Source of the DNA: Candidatus Firestoneibacteriota bacterium
GTDB taxonomy: Bacteria; Oederibacteriota; JAAXVQ01; JAUVAV01
Length of the DNA: 16,712 bases
Reading direction: 5' to 3'
NCBI GenBank assembly: GCA_030635415.1
Contig: DAOVYW010000026.1
Location: 1-16,712 of the forward strand
The position numbers and the translations under genes are program-made. A model generated the notes under the pieces. It saw only the letters and a program-made list of their open reading frames with translations. It ran no database searches and had not been told where the DNA came from. Below are positions 14,939 to 16,712 of this stretch, in pieces. Numbering within the stretch: position 1 is the stretch's first letter; each line of letters begins with the position of its first letter.

Positions 14939-14955
14939 AGCATTTTGTGTGCCAG
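14938..14955 (-). promoter_or_regulatory. Sigma-54 (-24/-12) type promoter
   Basis: The minus strand reads CTGGCACACAAAATGCTT. The -24 element TGGCAC and the -12 element with GC are correctly spaced: GG at 14953-14952 and GC at 14941-14940. One conserved position is off (ATGC for TTGC). The transcription start would be near 14929, giving a leader of about 40 bases before the small secreted protein gene. No convincing sigma-70 promoter with a -35 box is present. Confidence 0.55.
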
Positions 14956-14982
14956 TCTTTAAGGTGGAATATAATTTGGGGG

Positions 14983-15016
14983 TTTTCCAGAAAAACGCTG
15001 AATTTTCACGAGAAAA
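14983..15016. promoter_or_regulatory. Paired TTTTC/GAAAA dyads upstream of the sigma-54-like promoter
   Basis: TTTTCCAGAAAA (14983-14994) and TTTTCACGAGAAAA (15003-15016) are two similar dyads 20 bp apart, about 30-60 bp upstream of the -24 element. They could bind an activator, although this is closer than the usual enhancer distance. Confidence 0.25.
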
Positions 15017-15170
15017 TGTGCTATATGGTTTTTCGCTTTTATGAATTATTAAAATAAAGTGGGGAAACTATTCCCTAAAATAGGCATTAGAATATCCATC
15101 CTGTCCTTTCGAAATTCCTGGTCCAGTCACGACCAATCGCTAAAAGTTGCCTGTAAGGCAATGATGAGTA

Positions 15171-15263
15171 TGTTTCGCCCCTTCAGGGCTGAAATCTGTG
15201 GTATCTCCAAGACCCCAGAGCGTTGCTCTGGGCTATTATGTTTCACCCCGTTGGGGTGGAAAA
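15171..15263. repeat. Multi-hairpin dispersed repeat
   Basis: Three hairpins follow one another: TTTCGCCC/GGGCTGAAA (15173-15194), a perfect 8-bp CCCAGAGC-GTT-GCTCTGGG (15214-15232), and CACCCC-GTT-GGGGTG flanked by TTT/AAA (15241-15262). The first and third share an ATGTTTC start, so they look like two related units around a central hairpin. I recognise this pattern as a repeat dispersed in many genomes. A spurious open frame across it is not a gene. A further TTGCC/GGCAA dyad lies just before (15147-15161). Confidence 0.6.
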
Positions 15264-15349
15264 CAAAACCCGCAAAACAGATATTTTGGATTTTTAGAGA
15301 AGAATACTTCTATTCCGTCTTGATTCCTCCTCTATCAGATGATATCCTA

Positions 15350-15376
15350 GAGATTCCCCGCGTCGCTCGGAATGGC
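15350..15376 (-). repeat. Dispersed repeat fragment
   Basis: On the minus strand it reads GCCATTCCGAGCGACGCGGG followed by GAATCTC, a diverged copy of the GTCATTCCGAG...GAATCTC repeat type seen at 3436-3470. It is preceded by CTAG (15347-15350), as are the elements in the left flank. The rest of 14956-15434 holds only the hairpins and dyads listed; I see no gene. Confidence 0.45.
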
Positions 15377-15434
15377 ATTTTTCGAGGAAGAGGCTTATTG
15401 GAGACAGTTCCATAACTTATGAGGGGAGAACCGA

Positions 15435-16019
15435 ATGAACGAAAATGATTTTTGGGAACTTATAGACAAAGCTAGAGATAAATTACCTGTGGATTCACAA
15501 ACATCATTTAACTATAAGCGGGTTTTGCAACTTTTGGAACTATTGAATATTGAAGAAATAATCGAATTTCAGTATATCCTCGACTCATTGTTACTAAAAG
15601 CACATATTACTCCCATAGCCCTGGCCGCTTATATTATTTTAAACGGTTTTCTATCAGATGACCGCTTCGAGGATTTTAAAGCGTGGTTAATTTCTCAAGG
15701 GAGATCACGTTATTATGCAGCCCTGGCAAATCCGGAAACGATAACAGAATGGTATACTATTCAAGAAAATCCCTTGCTGGAAGCATCCGCAGAAAGACTA
15801 TTGTATATCGCAATGACGGATGCCTACAAAAATAAAACCGGTAAAGAGGATGGTTTTGAACAGATGAAAAAAGGCACTCCTTATCCTGGTGTTGATATTT
15901 GCACAGAAGCCGATGCTCAGAATAAAATGCCAAATCTTTTTAAAAAATATTGGGACCAGGACCGAATGTTAAATATCTTTCTTAAAAGACTGAAACTGCC
16001 GAAAAAACCGGCAAGCTGA
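15435..16019 (+). CDS. DUF4240-like protein
   Basis: A 194-residue cytosolic protein without a signal peptide. The N-terminal FWELIDKAR, the central AAYIILNGFLSDDRFEDFKAWL and the ISQGRSRYYAALANPETI stretch match my memory of the DUF4240 domain (FWELI...AAYII.GG.SDD.F..FR.WLI.QGR), here at about residues 5-115. The C-terminal PGVDICTEADAQNKMPNLFKKYW also fits the family tail. GAGGGGAG six bases before the ATG supports the start. The family's function is unknown; members often occur among small proteins near polymorphic-toxin or immunity genes, so an immunity-like role is possible but unproven. No promoter is clear, and an orphan intron fragment follows. Confidence 0.75.
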   Translation: MNENDFWELIDKARDKLPVDSQTSFNYKRVLQLLELLNIEEIIEFQYILDSLLLKAHITPIALAAYIILNGFLSDDRFEDFKAWLISQGRSRYYAALANPETITEWYTIQENPLLEASAERLLYIAMTDAYKNKTGKEDGFEQMKKGTPYPGVDICTEADAQNKMPNLFKKYWDQDRMLNIFLKRLKLPKKPAS

Positions 16020-16058
16020 AGCTGATGTCAAGAAGCATATAATCCGGTGTGTTAATGG

Positions 16059-16129
16059 GAGCGGTGTGATGCGAGACGATCACGCACCGTTCTACGAGCG
16101 GCCAAAGGGGAAGCTCCTTTGGCCGACTC
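16059..16129 (+). ncRNA. Orphan 3' end of a group II intron (domains V and VI)
   Basis: A 34-nt domain V (16059-16092) starts GAGCGGTG and ends CGCACCGTTC. It has the catalytic AGC, eight lower base pairs, a two-base bulge (CG, 16083-16084 side), four upper pairs and a GAGA tetraloop. The two pairs next to the loop are mismatched (G-G and C-C). Domain VI follows: GAG, then a perfect 9-bp stem GGCCAAAGG/CCTTTGGCC (16100-16108 and 16116-16124), closed by CTC with an unpaired GA whose A16126 is in the branch-point position. The homologous stretch may begin near 16030. No reverse transcriptase or domain I is present nearby. Confidence 0.7.
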
Positions 16130-16188
16130 TCCTCAGTTAAACTTTCACCCATTTTTTTAGCGAATGATGAGTTGTATGTGAGGTAGCT

Positions 16189-16712
16189 ATGGAATTTAGT
16201 CAATATAGTTTTTTGGACGGTAGCGTGGTTAATACTGAATTAATTTATTTGCTTGGTGTGGAGGACGCAAAAGCCGAGCAAGGTATCGACCATGCCATTA
16301 TTTTTCAGAGATACCAGGGAACTTGGCACAAACTGGAAATAAATAAAAAGTTGATTTCTTGCACCGCCTGGACTTTGTCTGATAAAAAATTTGTCTTTGT
16401 CGCCGAGAACGGAATGGTGACCGTCTTGGAAGGGGGGATGGTTATTAGTGAATGTATTGCATTAGGTAAACACTCTCCGAGTGCTAACGGGCCGCTAATA
16501 GAAGTTAGAACGGTTGCTAATAGTCACGCATACGCAGTCGGTACGGCAAGACAAGTCTATCGAAAGGAGGGAGAGGATAATTGGGTGAGGTTAGACCAAA
16601 TATGTAAACCATCCTCGGGAGAAAAAAGAGCCGCGGTATGTTTTCATTCTATTGATGGTTTTGCAGAAAATGATATTTATGCTGTCGGTTGGAATGGTGA
16701 AATCTGGCGTTA
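16189..16712 (+). CDS. Beta-propeller-like protein, partial (cut by right edge)
   Basis: The frame is open from the ATG at 16189 to the window end (174 codons); GAGGT four bases upstream supports the start. There is no signal peptide. The product is beta-rich with Trp/Gly turns: IIFQRYQGTWHKLEI, FVFVAENGMVTVLEGG, AYAVGTARQVYRKEGEDNWV and NDIYAVGWNGEIWRY. These are short repeats of the kind found in sialidase-like or WD-like propellers (AVG..G.I...). I do not recognise a named family. It follows the DUF4240-like gene across the intron remnant, so the two may have been neighbours in one accessory unit. Confidence 0.75.
   Translation, partial: MEFSQYSFLDGSVVNTELIYLLGVEDAKAEQGIDHAIIFQRYQGTWHKLEINKKLISCTAWTLSDKKFVFVAENGMVTVLEGGMVISECIALGKHSPSANGPLIEVRTVANSHAYAVGTARQVYRKEGEDNWVRLDQICKPSSGEKRAAVCFHSIDGFAENDIYAVGWNGEIWR

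Noticed and set aside
15059..15415. 118-codon plus-strand open frame
   Set aside because: It lacks a ribosome binding site and is made largely of hairpin repeats and a dispersed repeat fragment, so coding is unlikely.
15982..16203. 73-codon minus-strand open frame
   Set aside because: It spans the DUF4240 gene end, the intron domain V-VI and the next start; the RNA structure explains the sequence better.

Overview
The window carries an eleven-gene housekeeping cluster on the plus strand (about 3677-14480), flanked on both sides by accessory DNA rich in repeats. The core order is rpsB-tsf-pyrH-frr-uppS-cdsA-dxr-rseP-ispG-(lipoprotein)-proS. It joins translation (ribosomal protein S2, EF-Ts, ribosome recycling factor, prolyl-tRNA synthetase), UMP phosphorylation, non-mevalonate isoprenoid synthesis (Dxr, IspG), undecaprenyl diphosphate and CDP-diacylglycerol synthesis, and site-2 intramembrane proteolysis. 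This order is widespread in Clostridia, Deltaproteobacteria-like groups and several candidate phyla, so the organism is a free-living bacterium that I cannot place further. A sigma-54-like promoter and several dispersed palindromic repeat families fit a Deltaproteobacteria-like or candidate-phylum environmental genome, but this is a low-confidence inference.

Left flank (1-2947, minus strand): a two-gene operon. An AbiEii-type nucleotidyltransferase starts at a TTG. It overlaps by ATGA a very long open frame of at least 725 codons that runs off the left edge. That protein has an XRE helix-turn-helix at residues about 107-163, followed by more than 550 residues I cannot assign to a family. Upstream is a consensus sigma-70 promoter (TTGACA, 17 bp, TATATT) whose spacer and -10 lie inside a 43-bp interrupted palindrome, a likely autoregulatory operator. 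This is the best candidate in the window for an undescribed toxin-antitoxin or defence-like system.

Intergenic 2948-3676: two MITE-like elements with unrelated terminal inverted repeats sit back to back and share a CTAG tetranucleotide. A solitary dispersed palindrome, a candidate rpsB promoter and a structured rpsB leader follow.

Core operon: spacing is tight. From uppS to ispG the genes overlap by 4-10 bp, implying translational coupling. CdsA departs from its family signature at two positions, and a lipoprotein with a YVTN-like beta-propeller is inserted between ispG and proS.

Right flank (14516-16712): a minus-strand gene for a small secreted acidic protein was built by a 135-bp in-frame tandem duplication that includes part of its signal peptide; a sigma-54-like promoter lies upstream. 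Then come multi-hairpin repeats, a DUF4240-like gene, an orphan 3' end of a group II intron (domains V and VI) and the start of a beta-propeller-like gene cut by the right edge.
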